DNA of 22,377 nt from CAYNUJ01 sp964621225. Lineage in GTDB: Bacteria > Bacteroidota > Ignavibacteria > Ignavibacteriales > Melioribacteraceae. Positions 8,145 through 16,599 of the stretch are shown here, in pieces (position 1 is the stretch's first letter; every line of letters starts with the position of its first letter). The notes below the pieces were generated by a model. It saw only the letters and a list, made by a program, of their open reading frames with translations. It had not been told where the DNA came from and did not search any database. The stretch lies in contig CAZULK010000034.1 of the NCBI GenBank assembly GCA_964621225.1, positions 1 to 22,377 of the forward strand, given 5' to 3'. A program made the translations under genes and the position numbers.

Positions 8145-9725
8145 CTATAATTTTATTACCTTAACTAAGTTAATATTTTGTAACGATTCTATTTGCTTTA
8201 CTATATCATTGTTTATTTCGGAATCCACTTGTATAAGCGTAGTTGCATTGCCTCCAACTGTTTTTCTTCCCAAACTCAATCCGGCAATGTTTATACCGTT
8301 TTCAGCCAATAAACCAGATACCGAAGCAAGCACGCCGGGTTTGTCAATGTTTTCATAATAGATAAAATTGCCTGATAATTGTATTTCCAAATTGAATTCG
8401 TTTATTTTTACAATCCTTGGATCAACGTCGTTAAATATTGATGCGCCAATATTTAATTCACCTTCGGAAGAATTAGTTTTGAATTCAAAATAATTGTTTG
8501 TTTTGCTTATTGCGGGATTGTGATTCACCGATACTACAATTCCCCTGTCCTCTGCTATTAATTTAGCATTCAAATAATTTATAGGTTCTGATGAAATTTC
8601 TGAAAGTAGTCCAACTAAAAATGCAGATACCAAAAGGTCTTCGTATTTTTTATACTTCGATGCATTATAAAAGAGTTCAACAGACTTTATGTTTTTTATT
8701 AACAATTGGTTTTGGAAAGAACCGACCTTTTGTGCTAACTCAACAATTGGTTTTGCATTTTCGTCATTCAAATATTTTACAGCAATAGCATTTACCGGAC
8801 CGCGCAGCTCACCGCCGGCAAAGTAATCAATCATCTGTTCAGCAAGTTGTATTGCAACTTTTTCCTGTGCTTCTTCCGTGGAAGCACCCAAATGAGGAGT
8901 GGCTACAACTTTCGGATGATTGACCAATTCCTTATTTTCCGGAGGTTCTGATGTAAAGACATCAATTGCAGCTCCGCCTACCTTGCCGGATTTCAAACCT
9001 TCCAACAGTGCATCTTCGTCTATTATTCCCCCACGGGCACAATTGATAAATTTAATTCCGTCTTTGCATTTTTCAATTTCATCAGCCGATATCAATCCTC
9101 TAGTTCCTTCACTCAGCGGTACGTGGACACTAATAAAATCAGAGACTTTATAAATTTCATCTAATGTTAAAAGTTGAACATCCATTTCCTGCGCAACTTC
9201 GGGAGATAAAACCGGATCGTAACCTACAACCTTCATTCCCAAGCCTTGCGCCATGGAAGCAACTTCCCTTCCAATTTTTCCCAATCCAATAATTCCAATT
9301 GTTTTGCCTTGTACCTCTGTTCCGGAATAGAGTTTTCTGTCCCATCTCCCTTCACGCAGCGAAATGTTTGCCTGCGGAATATGTCTGCACAACGACATCA
9401 ACATCGCAATGGTATGTTCTGCAGCAGAACGGGTATTACCGCCGGGAGTATTCATTACAATTATTCCCCTTTTGGTTGCCGCATTTAAATCGATATTATC
9501 CACTCCCGTACCTGCTCTACCGATAATTTCCAATTTCTTTCCGGCTTCTATAACTTCTTTAGTTACTTTAGTCCTGCTTCGTACCAATATCGCATTGTAA
9601 TCCGATATGATAGATAATAATTCCTCGGCAGAAATACCTGGTTTGAAATCAACTGTGTGACCGGCTTTTTCGAACATTTCCACGCAGAGAGGATTTAATT
9701 TGTCGGAGATAAGAATTTTTTTCAT
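8145..9725 (-). CDS. serA: D-3-phosphoglycerate dehydrogenase, long form with ACT domain
   Basis: Oxidises 3-phosphoglycerate to 3-phosphohydroxypyruvate with NAD+, the first step of serine synthesis in the cytosol. The length, 526 residues, fits the long (type 1) form. Residues 1-98 and 285-315 make the substrate part; 99-284 hold the NAD-binding domain with GLGKIG at 147-152 and the acidic cofactor residue in GYDP (Asp170). The catalytic triad is visible: Arg231 in NCARGG, Glu260 in TSEPPEN and His278 in PHLGAST. Residues about 318-450 form the intervening ASB domain. Residues 455-526 are an ACT domain (ENIDKPGVLASVSGLLA, NIAGLSLGR), the usual site of L-serine feedback inhibition. The ATG is followed by MKKILISD, typical of the family; only a weak AGAG lies upstream. 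It is transcribed alone: trxA with its terminator lies upstream. Confidence 0.97.
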   Translation of the reverse strand: MKKILISDKLNPLCVEMFEKAGHTVDFKPGISAEELLSIISDYNAILVRSRTKVTKEVIEAGKKLEIIGRAGTGVDNIDLNAATKRGIIVMNTPGGNTRSAAEHTIAMLMSLCRHIPQANISLREGRWDRKLYSGTEVQGKTIGIIGLGKIGREVASMAQGLGMKVVGYDPVLSPEVAQEMDVQLLTLDEIYKVSDFISVHVPLSEGTRGLISADEIEKCKDGIKFINCARGGIIDEDALLEGLKSGKVGGAAIDVFTSEPPENKELVNHPKVVATPHLGASTEEAQEKVAIQLAEQMIDYFAGGELRGPVNAIAVKYLNDENAKPIVELAQKVGSFQNQLLIKNIKSVELFYNASKYKKYEDLLVSAFLVGLLSEISSEPINYLNAKLIAEDRGIVVSVNHNPAISKTNNYFEFKTNSSEGELNIGASIFNDVDPRIVKINEFNLEIQLSGNFIYYENIDKPGVLASVSGLLAENGINIAGLSLGRKTVGGNATTLIQVDSEINNDIVKQIESLQNINLVKVIKL

Positions 9726-9812
9726 TTAGCCATTCTCTTTATTTTAATTTCGTTTCGGAAAAATAAACATAATCTGAATTATGAGGAAGGGAGAAAATAG
9801 TATTTAATCTTT

Positions 9813-9832
9813 ATATTCATAAAAATGAATAT
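9813..9832. promoter_or_regulatory. Perfect inverted repeat in the serA upstream region
   Basis: ATATTCAT-AAAA-ATGAATAT is a perfect 8-bp inverted repeat with a 4-base A-loop, about 90 bases upstream of the serA start and just downstream of the trxA terminator. It could be an operator for a dimeric regulator or a weak RNA hairpin. The region is very AT-rich, which raises the chance of coincidence. No clear -33/-7 promoter pair could be fixed beside it. Confidence 0.3.
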
Positions 9833-9868
9833 TTAATTAACTAATTTATTGTTTCTTGCAAAAGAAAA

Positions 9869-9887
9869 GGGGCGCCAAAAGCGCCCC
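9869..9887 (-). terminator. Intrinsic terminator of the fabL-like/trxA unit
   Basis: Minus-strand transcript: a perfect 7-bp GC stem (GGGGCGC / GCGCCCC) closes a 5-base TTTTG loop and is followed directly by TTTTCTTTT. It begins 5 bases after the trxA stop codon. Stem, loop and U-tract are all canonical. Confidence 0.93.
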
Positions 9888-9892
9888 TCAGA

Positions 9893-10219
9893 TTATGCAT
9901 TCAAAAGATTTTCAACTTTTTCAACAAACATGGCTTTGGGACCTGCTCCTATTACAGTGTCCTTCAATTCGCCACCTTTGAAGAAAAGTATAGTCGGAAT
10001 ACTACGTACTCCGTATTTTATAGCAGAATTTTGATTTTGATCCACATCCAATTTTCCAATTTTAACTTTACCGTCGAATTCTTCGGCAAGTTCTTCCATA
10101 ATTGGAGCTACCATTCTACATGGTCCGCACCAAACTGCCCAAAAATCAACTACTACCGGAATATCGGAATTGAGAACTTCTTGTTCAAAATTAGCATCAG
10201 TAATTTCGATTGGTTTCAT
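9893..10219 (-). CDS. trxA: Thioredoxin
   Basis: Cytosolic disulfide reductase of 108 residues, the normal thioredoxin length. The active site is WCGPC at residues 30-34 (redox Cys31 and Cys34) in the strand context VVVDFWAVWCGPC. It is followed by the structural KIGKLDVDQN and the cis-proline loop YGVRSIPTILFFKGG. The ATG has a clean AGGAG site. The gene follows the enoyl-ACP-reductase-like gene by 18 bases and ends at a strong intrinsic terminator, so it is the last gene of that transcript. It would be reduced by thioredoxin reductase, which is not in this window. Confidence 0.97.
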   Translation of the reverse strand: MKPIEITDANFEQEVLNSDIPVVVDFWAVWCGPCRMVAPIMEELAEEFDGKVKIGKLDVDQNQNSAIKYGVRSIPTILFFKGGELKDTVIGAGPKAMFVEKVENLLNA

Positions 10220-10237
10220 TTTTTCTCCTGTTAAATT

Positions 10238-11062
10238 TTATTTAATTGGTCTACTAACTTTTTCGCCGGTGTAATTAACAATATACTCGCCACCGTCAAC
10301 TGCAATTACATTTCCGGAAATCCAATTAGCTGCTTCGCCGCACAACATGGCAATTACTTTGGCAACATCTTCCGGTGTTGTTAATCTGGCGCCGGGATTT
10401 TTCATCTTTGCAGCATGAAGCATTGCATCATTTCCCGGTATTTTGCGTAGTGCAGGTGTATCTGTCACCCCCGCCATAATCGCATTTGCCGTTATTCCCA
10501 TACTTCCAAGTTCAACAGCCAATTGTCTGATGTGAGATTCCAATGCTGCCTTTGCCGCAGAAACTGCTCCATAATTCGGAATTACAGTTTGTGAACCGGC
10601 AGATGTTAATCCAAATATTCTTCCATTCTTTGCAAAAAGGTCTCTTTGAATTAAACCTTGAGTCCAATAAACAATTGTATGGGCCATTACATCCAAAGTC
10701 ATTTGCATTTGGGCTTGTGAAATACAATCGGATGGTTTCTTTGCAATATATGGTTTCAACGTACCGAATGCCAAAGAGTGAACCAAAACATGCACATGCG
10801 GATGTTCTTTTGTAGCAAAGCGTTCTTTAATTTCATCCAATATGTCGTTTCTTTTAATTGCGTCCGCAGCGTTTGCATTAAAGAAAACAGCTTTGTGCCC
10901 TGTTCTCTCTATTTTCTTTTTGATCTTTTCAACATTCGGCATTGTTACTTGTCTGTCCAAGTGAATACCCAAAATATGATAACCGTTTTTTGCAAGTTCA
11001 ACCGCGGTTGCGCCGCCGAAGCCCGAAGATGCGCCTAAAATTAAAGCCCATTTCTTTTCCAT
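10238..11062 (-). CDS. Enoyl-ACP-reductase-like SDR (FabL/FabI type)
   Basis: NAD(P)H-dependent short-chain dehydrogenase of 274 residues. The cofactor loop is LGASSGFG (9-16). The catalytic pair is Tyr164 and Lys171 in YGAVSAAK, that is Tyr-x6-Lys. Classical SDRs have Tyr-x3-Lys, whereas enoyl-ACP reductases FabI and FabL have the x6 spacing. The following ALES...LAVELG, NAIMAGVTDTPALRKIP and VIAVDGGEYI also resemble FabL as I recall it. The probable role is the last reductive step of fatty acid elongation, but the long N-terminal insert (GHKAVFFNANAAD) and the extended C-terminus (VNYTGEKVSRPIK) leave room for another acyl or polyketide substrate. The start has only a distant AAGG. A well-spaced Bacteroidota-type promoter lies just upstream, and trxA follows by 18 bases. 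Confidence 0.88.
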   Translation of the reverse strand: MEKKWALILGASSGFGGATAVELAKNGYHILGIHLDRQVTMPNVEKIKKKIERTGHKAVFFNANAADAIKRNDILDEIKERFATKEHPHVHVLVHSLAFGTLKPYIAKKPSDCISQAQMQMTLDVMAHTIVYWTQGLIQRDLFAKNGRIFGLTSAGSQTVIPNYGAVSAAKAALESHIRQLAVELGSMGITANAIMAGVTDTPALRKIPGNDAMLHAAKMKNPGARLTTPEDVAKVIAMLCGEAANWISGNVIAVDGGEYIVNYTGEKVSRPIK

Positions 11063-11100
11063 CTATAATACCTTTTAATTAATTTCCGAAAAAATATTGC

Positions 11101-11132
11101 CAAACTTAAAAAATATGACCTGGGAATTCAAA
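11101..11132 (-). promoter_or_regulatory. Bacteroidota-type promoter of the enoyl-reductase/trxA unit
   Basis: On the minus strand TTTG (11132-11129), 20 bases, then TAAGTTTG (11108-11101) matches the Bacteroidota consensus TTTG / TAnnTTTG exactly. The implied start site near 11094 gives a leader of about 32 bases. It sits in the only gap between dnaE and the SDR gene. Confidence 0.6.
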
Positions 11133-11146
11133 TAAATAAACATTCA

Positions 11147-14100
11147 TTATTGAGTAAGATAGAATATATTTTCATCCCCAATTATGTCCGAAACCTCTTT
11201 AATCAATTCATCTTTAAGAGATATTTTATAATCGGTGAAGAAATTCCTTCTTGTTCCGTTCTGTCTTACCACAACTACCACTGGTATATTACCGTCATAA
11301 TTTTCGAATGTATTCTTTAATTTAACAACATCTTCCACATCATTTTTATTCGAGACCAATTCGATGCACAATTTCTTAGTAAGATTCTTTTTGGCATCGG
11401 CTAGCGAAAATGCCTCTTCCACATGAAGTTTAATTGCATCACCGCTGCTTTCAACTTTCCCTTTCACCAATACGGTTGATTCTTCATAAATGTACTTTGA
11501 ACATTCGGCAAACACTTTTGAGAACATCAAGCATTCGCAACTGCCTGTAAAATCATCCAAATTGAAAAATGCCATCTGTCTGCCCGATTTATCAATCTTA
11601 GTTCGCATCGAGGTAATAACCCCAACAGCTCGAACTAATTCACCGTCCTTAAATGTTTCCGGCTCACCTAGATGAACTGTTGCAAATGATCTGTATTCGG
11701 ACTCGTACCGGCTTAATGGATGGTCGCTGAGATATAGCCCCAACACTTCCCTTTCCTTTGCAAGTTTGGTTTTATCATCCCAAGGGGGAACGTCGGGCAA
11801 TTGAGGATGAGGTATTTCCATCTCTTCGGTTGCATCCCCGAATAAAGAATTGGCCATCTTCTTTTTATCGGATTGATACTTATTTCCGAATTCCAAGGCC
11901 GATTCAATTGCTGCAAAGTTTTGAGCCCTGCTTCCGGAGACCGAATCGAAGGCTCCGGCCAATACCAATCCCTCGAGAACTCTTTTATTCACAACACGTG
12001 TATCAACATTGCAACAGAGATCGTAAATTGAGGTAAAATCCCTTCCCAATTCATTTCTTGCACGGATAATTTCTTCTACCGCATTCACACCTACATTCTT
12101 TATGGCGGACATTCCAAAAATAATTTCCCCGTCCTCCACGTTGAAATAAGCCGATGGTTTATTTACATCCGGCGGACGAACCTTTACTTTCAACTTGCGG
12201 CAATCATCCAACAGAATTGTTACTTTGTCGGGATTTCCAAATTCGTTCGTTAAGTTAGCAGCAAGGAATTCAGGTAGAAAATGAGCTTTTAAATATGCAG
12301 TTTGATAAGCAACAATAGAATATGCAACAGCATGGCTTTTATTAAACCCATAAGAAGCAAACTTATCAATTAAATCGAAAATTTCTTTTGCAATTTTTTC
12401 GTCAATATTATTTTGAACTGCTCCTTTAACAAATTTTTCACGCTGTTCCTGCATTGCGGCGGCATCCTTTTTACCCATCGCGCGCCGCAGAATATCCGCT
12501 TCTGCAAGGGACATGCCCGCTACTTTGTTTGCAATCTGAATTACCTGTTCCTGATAGACTATTATTCCATAGGTTTCTTTCAGTATCGATTCCAAAGAGG
12601 GATGCAGATAGGTGATCTTTTCCCTACCGAATTTTCGATTGATGAAGGAATTGATATTCTCCATCGGTCCGGGACGGTAAAGAGCATTCATTGCGGCAAG
12701 GTCTTTAATACTCTCGGGATGAAGTTTCTTCAAGTATTCCTTCATCGGAGCAGATTCAAACTGGAAGACCGCAGTTGTTTGCCCGCGTGCAAATAGTTCG
12801 TAAGTTTCCTTATCATCTAGAGGTATATCATCTATATTTACTTCAATACCGCGAGTCTTTTTAACAAGATCAATTGTATCCCGGATAATGGAAAGAGTTC
12901 GCAAACCGAGGAAATCCATTTTCAGAATCCCGGCATCGTCCAACTCCTTCATGTTGTACTGTGTCACATAATCATCACTATTGCTTGCCCTTGCAATCGG
13001 TACGAAGTTACTTACTTCACCGGGAGTGATTACCACACCTGCAGCATGCTTGGAAGCATTGCGGTTCATTCCCTCCAAAATTCTTGAATATTTAATTAAT
13101 TCTTGAATCTGAGGATCATCCGATTCTTTGACCCATTTCAATTCCGGAACTTCTTCCAATGCCTGGTCGATTGTGTAAACTTTACCGAATTTGGATGGAA
13201 TCCATTTTGTAATATTATTTACCGTGGGAATTGGAATTCCCAATACGCGGGCAACATCACGAATTACCGCTTTGGAAGAAAGCCTGTTGAAAGTAATGAT
13301 TTGTGAAACGGATTCTTCGCCATATTTTTCTTTAACGTAATCAATTACTTCCCCTCTCTGGTCATCCGCAAAGTCAACGTCGATATCGGGCATCGACTTT
13401 CTTTCGGGATTCAAAAACCTTTCAAATAGGAGATCATATTCCAACGGATTTACATTCGTGATTCCAAGAGTGTAAGCCACCAATGAACCGGCGGCACTTC
13501 CTCTTCCCGGCCCAACGGGGATTCCTCTTTTCTTTGCTGCATTAATGAAGTCCTGCACAATCAAGAAGTAACCGGAATATCCCATCTTCTGGATAACATC
13601 AATTTCATACTTAAAGCGGTCTTCAATTTCTCTATTAATTTTTTTGAATTTTTTATGAAGCCCTTCTTCGGCAAGTTGCCTGAAATATTCATCCAAATCT
13701 TTCGCACCCGATTCCGGAGGAATAGGAAATATCGGATAGTGGAATTGCTTGAATTGCATTTCCAAATTTGTTTTTTCCGCAATCGCCAACGTATTTTCAA
13801 TTGCTTCGGGATATTCTTTAAATACTTGATACATCTCGTCGGCAGATTTAAAATATACCTGGTCTGTATGATATCTCAAATCCCTATAATCCGCAGCACC
13901 GCTTTTATCCCCCAACAGCAATAAAATATTATGGGCTATCGCATGCTCTTTGTCGATGTAGTGAATATCATTTGTAGCCACCAGAGGAATATTTAATTCC
14001 TTGGATAGTTTGGGAACCAAATCCATTATCGGCTGATCGTTTTCCATCCCATGATCTTGAATTTCGAGATAGAAATCCTCTCCGAAGAGTTCTTTTAGCT

Positions 14101-14599
14101 TAACCGAATTCTCTTTTGCTTTATCATAATTCCCATTCAACAGATGGGTTGCAACCGGACCGGCAAGGCAAGCGGAAGTACAAATTAATCCTTCCGAATA
14201 TTTTTGGAGTATTTCAAAATCAATTCTCGGCTTGTAATAAAATCCTTCGGTGTAGCCTATTGTTGAAAGCTTCATTAAATTTTTATAACCTGTAAGGTCC
14301 TTTGCCAAAAGGACAAGGTGATTATAATGCTTTTTACGACTCCGTCCTGAAGTTCCGTCTCCTTTGTCGAACCGGGAGCCTTCCATATTAATGTAAGCTT
14401 CAACACCTATTATCGGTTTGATTCCGGCTTTCTTTGCTTTTTTGTAGAATTCGGGCGCGCCGTACATCACGCCGTGATCGGTTAATGCTAATGCAGGCAT
14501 TTCATATTTTACTGCTGCGTCTACAAGGTCTTGTACCCTAGCAGCACCGTCTTGCAAACTGTAATGTGAATGATTATGAAGATGTATAAAATCTGACAT
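11147..14599 (-). CDS. dnaE: DNA polymerase III subunit alpha
   Basis: Catalytic subunit of the replicative polymerase (family C), 1150 residues, close to the usual 1160. Residues 1-270 are the PHP domain (HLHNHSHYS at 6-14, TDHGV at 40-44, THLL and ATNDIHY later), with metal-binding His/Asp residues retained. The palm carries VGPGRGSAAGS at 362-372 and PDIDVDF at 404-410, whose two Asp residues are catalytic. The third Asp lies in the later KMDFLGLR segment. The fingers hold YRPGPM and RRAMGKKD, and a helix-hairpin-helix region follows (DTRVVNKRVLEGLVLAGAFD, read in parts). An OB fold starts near residue 986 (VRAVGVITSMRT, GRQMAFFNLDD). No PolC-type exonuclease insert is present. Proofreading would be by a separate epsilon subunit. 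It follows dut by 17 bases and was probably cotranscribed with it. Confidence 0.98.
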   Translation of the reverse strand: MSDFIHLHNHSHYSLQDGAARVQDLVDAAVKYEMPALALTDHGVMYGAPEFYKKAKKAGIKPIIGVEAYINMEGSRFDKGDGTSGRSRKKHYNHLVLLAKDLTGYKNLMKLSTIGYTEGFYYKPRIDFEILQKYSEGLICTSACLAGPVATHLLNGNYDKAKENSVKLKELFGEDFYLEIQDHGMENDQPIMDLVPKLSKELNIPLVATNDIHYIDKEHAIAHNILLLLGDKSGAADYRDLRYHTDQVYFKSADEMYQVFKEYPEAIENTLAIAEKTNLEMQFKQFHYPIFPIPPESGAKDLDEYFRQLAEEGLHKKFKKINREIEDRFKYEIDVIQKMGYSGYFLIVQDFINAAKKRGIPVGPGRGSAAGSLVAYTLGITNVNPLEYDLLFERFLNPERKSMPDIDVDFADDQRGEVIDYVKEKYGEESVSQIITFNRLSSKAVIRDVARVLGIPIPTVNNITKWIPSKFGKVYTIDQALEEVPELKWVKESDDPQIQELIKYSRILEGMNRNASKHAAGVVITPGEVSNFVPIARASNSDDYVTQYNMKELDDAGILKMDFLGLRTLSIIRDTIDLVKKTRGIEVNIDDIPLDDKETYELFARGQTTAVFQFESAPMKEYLKKLHPESIKDLAAMNALYRPGPMENINSFINRKFGREKITYLHPSLESILKETYGIIVYQEQVIQIANKVAGMSLAEADILRRAMGKKDAAAMQEQREKFVKGAVQNNIDEKIAKEIFDLIDKFASYGFNKSHAVAYSIVAYQTAYLKAHFLPEFLAANLTNEFGNPDKVTILLDDCRKLKVKVRPPDVNKPSAYFNVEDGEIIFGMSAIKNVGVNAVEEIIRARNELGRDFTSIYDLCCNVDTRVVNKRVLEGLVLAGAFDSVSGSRAQNFAAIESALEFGNKYQSDKKKMANSLFGDATEEMEIPHPQLPDVPPWDDKTKLAKEREVLGLYLSDHPLSRYESEYRSFATVHLGEPETFKDGELVRAVGVITSMRTKIDKSGRQMAFFNLDDFTGSCECLMFSKVFAECSKYIYEESTVLVKGKVESSGDAIKLHVEEAFSLADAKKNLTKKLCIELVSNKNDVEDVVKLKNTFENYDGNIPVVVVVRQNGTRRNFFTDYKISLKDELIKEVSDIIGDENIFYLTQ

Positions 14600-14616
14600 A
14601 TTAAAAATTTAATCCC

Positions 14617-15072
14617 TTAATTTTTACCCGTATGACCAAAACCGCCTTCACCCCTTTCCGTTTCGGAAAGGTTTTCAGATTCAATCAAATCAGCTTGAAT
14701 AACTTTGGCTAAAACCAATTGGGCAATCCGGTCACCGCGCTTAATTACAAAATCTTCTTCGCCAAAATTGAATAAAATCACTTTAACTTCCCCACGGTAA
14801 TCGGCATCTATTGTTCCGGGAGAATTCAACACACCAATTCCGTGTTTTGCCGCCAGACCACTACGTGGACGGACTTGAATTTCATATCCCTTTGGAATTT
14901 CCATGCTAAGATTTGTCGGAACCAAGGCTATCTTACCTTTTGGCAAAATCATCTCTGAATCCACTGCAGCGCGAATGTCGAATCCGCTGCTGTCCTCTGT
15001 TTGATATTCCGGCAAAGGAATATCGGCAAATTTTTCGTCAATTCTTTTTACTTTAAGTTGAAGTTTATTCAT
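14617..15072 (-). CDS. dut: dUTP diphosphatase (dUTPase)
   Basis: Hydrolyses dUTP to dUMP and pyrophosphate, keeping uracil out of DNA and supplying dUMP for thymidylate synthesis. It has 151 residues, typical for a trimeric dUTPase subunit. All five motifs are present: DSSGFDIRA (27-35), RPRSGLAAKHGI (68-79), GTIDADYRGEVKV (86-98) with the catalytic Asp89 region, GDRIAQLVL (113-121), and the C-terminal RGEGGFGHTG (140-149), where His replaces the usual Ser of GFGSTG. A GCGGGAT stretch lies upstream of the ATG. A candidate promoter lies just upstream, inside the end of the flippase gene, and dnaE follows by 17 bases, linking nucleotide pool control to replication. Confidence 0.97.
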   Translation of the reverse strand: MNKLQLKVKRIDEKFADIPLPEYQTEDSSGFDIRAAVDSEMILPKGKIALVPTNLSMEIPKGYEIQVRPRSGLAAKHGIGVLNSPGTIDADYRGEVKVILFNFGEEDFVIKRGDRIAQLVLAKVIQADLIESENLSETERGEGGFGHTGKN

Positions 15073-15118
15073 TAATATCCCGCTCGAAATGAAAATTTAT
15101 GATTCTAAATCAGTGAGG

Positions 15119-15150
15119 CAAAATTATAACAATAATTATTTTTTACCCAA
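15119..15150 (-). promoter_or_regulatory. Candidate promoter of dut-dnaE
   Basis: On the minus strand TAATTTTG (15126-15119) is an exact TAnnTTTG -7 element, with TTGG about 20 bases upstream (15150-15147). A TATAAT (15128-15123) overlaps it. The implied start near 15112 gives a leader of about 40 bases for dut. It overlaps the last codons of the flippase gene, so dut-dnaE may be expressed independently of the glycan operon. Confidence 0.42.
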
Positions 15151-16599
15151 TATATTTTTCAGCAGCGCGTTTACTTCCGAAAATCGCACGATTTTTAAAG
15201 CAAAAATAAAGAGGATAAAAAGAACTGCGATTATAATTTTAATCATTATTGCAACCTGCCCCATAGACAACAAATAATAATATAAGATTAGCGTTGCCAC
15301 TATCAATCCGAGGATTGAGAAGACCTTGCCGTATTCATAATCAATCCGGTAGAATTTTTGGGAAAAGTAAAATAGGTATACCGCCATTACCAAATAGCTT
15401 GCTAAAGTAGCCAAAGCAGCACCCATATATCCGTAAACCGGAATCAACAACAGATTCACTACAACATTAATGATTGCACCGCTTATTGTTACATAGGGAA
15501 AGTACTTGGTCTTTTCCTCAATATAAATTCCCGCAGTAAAATTAACGAACATTCCGTGAAATATGTAAGCAAATAGTACGATCGGAACAATCGAGATGCC
15601 GCCGAGGAATTCTTTCCCTATAATCGTTCGCCCGTTAAAAATTTCGATGGAAGCCAAATTGTCAATGAACAATGAAACAAAAAGCCAAATGACACTGGCA
15701 ACTACCAAAAAGAGAGTCAAAACCTTTGCAAAAATTTCTTTTGCATTCTTCTCTTTTGCGTTATTCAAAAAGAATGGCTGCCAGGCATATTGAAACATAG
15801 AAACAAAGAGCATCATAAATATGCCAAGCTTATAATTTGCCCTGTAAATACCCACTGTTGAATCGTTGGTCATTTCCCTTAAGATTGGAACGTCAATCAT
15901 TTGAACCATCATCGATGCAATGTTGGCGGGCAGGTACGGCAACCCGAACTTGAGCATTGTTTTGAGTGTTTCGAGATTAATTGTAAAATTGAAAAGTTTC
16001 AAAATATCGGGTAACAACGCAACAAATGAGAAAATTGAAGCGGCAAGATTACTAATGAATACCGCCTGAATACCCATGTTGAGGACTAAAATCAAATATA
16101 AATTAAGAGAGAGATTAATGAGAATGTTAACAATTTTTATTACTGCAAATTTAGTGGCTTTTCTTTGCAACCGGAGATTCGAAAAAGGAATTAATGCAAT
16201 ACTGTCGAATAAAAGAATTAAAATCACATAATCGAGTAAATCTCTGTGAATGTTCGGAATGTCGAGCAAACTTCCTACATCATACCTGAATGAATAAAAC
16301 AAAAACGAAAATGAAAGAGACGTAACAAGAACGAACAAAAAAGGAGTGGAAAAAACTTCTTTCTTTTTTTCGGCTTCCGCCAAAGACGAATATTTCAGAA
16401 AGGAAGCGTCCATGCCATATATATAAACTATATTCAGGAATGCCAGAATAGTATATATATATGTGAAAACGCCATATTCATCGGTGGTAAAAACATTGGT
16501 ATAAAAAGGCACCAAAAGGAAGTTAAGGAACCTCCCCACCATGGTACTAATACCATAAATAGCGGTATCTTTCGAAAGTTCTTTTAACTTATCGAACAT
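15136..16599 (-). CDS. Wzx-like lipid-linked oligosaccharide flippase
   Basis: Integral membrane protein of 487 residues of the polysaccharide biosynthesis (RfbX/Wzx) branch of the MOP superfamily. It would move undecaprenyl- or polyprenyl-linked glycans from the inner to the outer leaflet of the cytoplasmic membrane. The N-terminus has the typical amphipathic start and first helices (KLKELSKDTAIYGIS, VGRFLNFLLVPFYTN, TDEYGVFTYIYT). Some 12-14 hydrophobic segments follow, with the charged linkers usual for the family. The start ATG directly abuts the TAG stop of the thioesterase gene with no spacer and no clear Shine-Dalgarno, which suggests translational coupling. It is the last gene of the glycan operon; no polymerase (Wzy) or ligase is seen in the window. 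A teichoic or other glycan exporter is an alternative. Confidence 0.9.
   Translation of the reverse strand: MFDKLKELSKDTAIYGISTMVGRFLNFLLVPFYTNVFTTDEYGVFTYIYTILAFLNIVYIYGMDASFLKYSSLAEAEKKKEVFSTPFLFVLVTSLSFSFLFYSFRYDVGSLLDIPNIHRDLLDYVILILLFDSIALIPFSNLRLQRKATKFAVIKIVNILINLSLNLYLILVLNMGIQAVFISNLAASIFSFVALLPDILKLFNFTINLETLKTMLKFGLPYLPANIASMMVQMIDVPILREMTNDSTVGIYRANYKLGIFMMLFVSMFQYAWQPFFLNNAKEKNAKEIFAKVLTLFLVVASVIWLFVSLFIDNLASIEIFNGRTIIGKEFLGGISIVPIVLFAYIFHGMFVNFTAGIYIEEKTKYFPYVTISGAIINVVVNLLLIPVYGYMGAALATLASYLVMAVYLFYFSQKFYRIDYEYGKVFSILGLIVATLILYYYLLSMGQVAIMIKIIIAVLFILFIFALKIVRFSEVNALLKNILGKK

Noticed and set aside
8134..8164. Short direct repeat TATTACCCTAACTA / TATTACCTTAACTA at the end of serA
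   Set aside because: Only 14 bases, one copy inside the serA coding end, low complexity; probably chance, and no attachment-site context.
12413..12796. 127-codon plus-strand frame inside dnaE
   Set aside because: It runs antisense to conserved polymerase motifs and its Phe/Arg/Ser-rich translation is typical of reverse frames of AT-rich genes.
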